The notes under the pieces are model-generated. The model ran no database searches, was not told where the DNA came from, and saw nothing but the letters and a program-made list of their open reading frames with translations. Both the position numbers and the translations under genes were made by a program. From Carpediemonas membranifera (Eukaryota; Fornicata), in NCBI GenBank assembly GCA_019828565.1, contig JAHDYR010000053.1, positions 868,001 to 932,000 on the forward strand: a DNA stretch of 64,000 nucleotides. Reading direction: 5' to 3'. This document shows positions 63,420 to 64,000 of this stretch, in pieces (positions within the stretch are counted from its first letter, which is position 1; the number at the start of each line of letters is the position of its first letter).

Positions 63420-64000
63420 TTAACAGCTAGATACAAGGGTGGGGTTCGTGAGGAGGTAGACACGCTGGTGGCGGCGAGAGGGGTCGTCGGGGTCGCGGAT
63501 GATCGGAGCAACGGTGCGGACGAAGTGGCCGATTATGGCGCTCCAGCGGGGCGCGGGGGTTGATGCATGAGACGTGGGGGTGTCGAGATTGGCACCGTTG
63601 GCGGCAATACGGGCGGAAGCGGGCTGTTCTGCATTAAGGTAAGGCTCCTCCTGCTTCTTGCTGTAGTAGTGTGTAGCGAGAACCTCGCCATGGGAGTCTT
63701 CCAGCTGGTTGATGTGCGCTACACCGACCTGCGCACAGAGTTTCATGCGGATCTTTTGCAGATGGCTTGCCACGTGAATTCTCGACAAGCCATTGACGTT
63801 CATAAGGCGAAGAATGTACTTCGGCTGAGCGCTGCGAACGCCAAGAGTGAGTAGAATGGTCATGAACCTGTCCTGAAGCTCTCCTTTCCACTCTATGCGA
63901 TTCAGGTTGTCTTTCGGGACAGAGTTCCACACAGGGAAGCGAGGAACGGACGCCAGTTGGGCAACAGTCACGAGATGCTGTGGATTAGCATTCACAGTGG
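63420..64000 (-). CDS. GARP/Myb-type DNA-binding protein, 5' end outside window
   Basis: The frame is open to the window edge, so the start is missing. The segment RIEWKGELQDRFMTILLTLGVRSAQPKYILRLMNVNGLSRIHVASHLQKIR (described here by its key points: W in helix 1, P-K-x-I-L-x-L-M, and HVxSHLQK) matches the GARP single-Myb domain of plant ARR-B and Giardia GARP-like proteins. It would act as a nuclear transcription factor. The C-terminal 110 residues are unremarkable. No receiver domain is visible in this part. Confidence 0.75.
   Translation of the reverse strand, partial: TVNANPQHLVTVAQLASVPRFPVWNSVPKDNLNRIEWKGELQDRFMTILLTLGVRSAQPKYILRLMNVNGLSRIHVASHLQKIRMKLCAQVGVAHINQLEDSHGEVLATHYYSKKQEEPYLNAEQPASARIAANGANLDTPTSHASTPAPRWSAIIGHFVRTVAPIIRDPDDPSRRHQRVYLLTNPTLVSSC

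Overview
The window looks like a gene-dense nuclear chromosome of a flagellated protist. Reasons: single-ORF genes packed 100-700 bases apart on both strands, a few tiny spliceosomal introns (29-34 nt, plus one of 131 nt), eukaryotic informational genes (eIF1, L31, CPSF30, Rrp15), a dynein regulatory complex subunit, a tubulin polyglutamylase-like TTLL, a NEK kinase, and chromodomain-bearing Ty3/gypsy retroelements. A fornicate or other metamonad (Carpediemonas-like) would fit: the glutamate dehydrogenase is of the Giardia type and a GARP-type Myb protein is present. This assignment is inference only.

Bases 1-29700 form a nested mobile-element cluster. A truncated, frameshifted gypsy copy (element B, about 956-4025, minus) lies at the left. 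Next is a complete short-LTR gypsy element A (4116-17987, plus, 94-bp LTRs, 5-bp TSD TACGC). It is interrupted by T, a 9526-bp element with 74-bp terminal inverted repeats (6778-16303). T carries an OTU-protease-like gene with a host-type intron, a 462-aa gene that may be a degenerate tyrosine recombinase, 256-bp direct repeats, several foldback hairpins and two minisatellites. Element C (18441-27697, minus, TSD GGGTA) is a near-identical sister of A. It is interrupted in its integrase by a different gypsy element D (20000-24918, minus, 66-bp LTRs, 4-bp TSD CCCT). C itself splits a 258-codon gene (18061-18440 plus 27703-28099). A and C act as each other's empty site, so T and D can be placed to the base. 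Bases 28216-29700 hold decaying, unassigned coding sequence.

Bases 29758-64000 are a conventional host gene array: NADP-glutamate dehydrogenase, REV1, a Cdc7/SepH/MAP3K-epsilon-like kinase with a helical repeat tail, an EF-hand protein, gamma-glutamyl hydrolase, GAS8/DRC4, Rrp15, CPSF30, copine, an atypical two-domain E2F, eIF1, L31, TTLL, a secreted protein, alpha-COP, a small basic protein, a probable beta-propeller nucleoporin, a NEK kinase, a hypothetical protein, and a GARP/Myb protein cut by the window edge.

Two sequence-level themes run across the window. First, seven introns share a GT(T/A/G)(T/C)GT donor, and several have an acceptor with a fused ACACAG or TTAC(T)NCAG end. Second, nine genes carry TGTAAA overlapping or shortly after the stop codon, a candidate poly(A) signal. 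The strongest candidate for something undescribed is T: a large TIR element with intron-bearing cargo genes, flanked by a 2-bp AT duplication.
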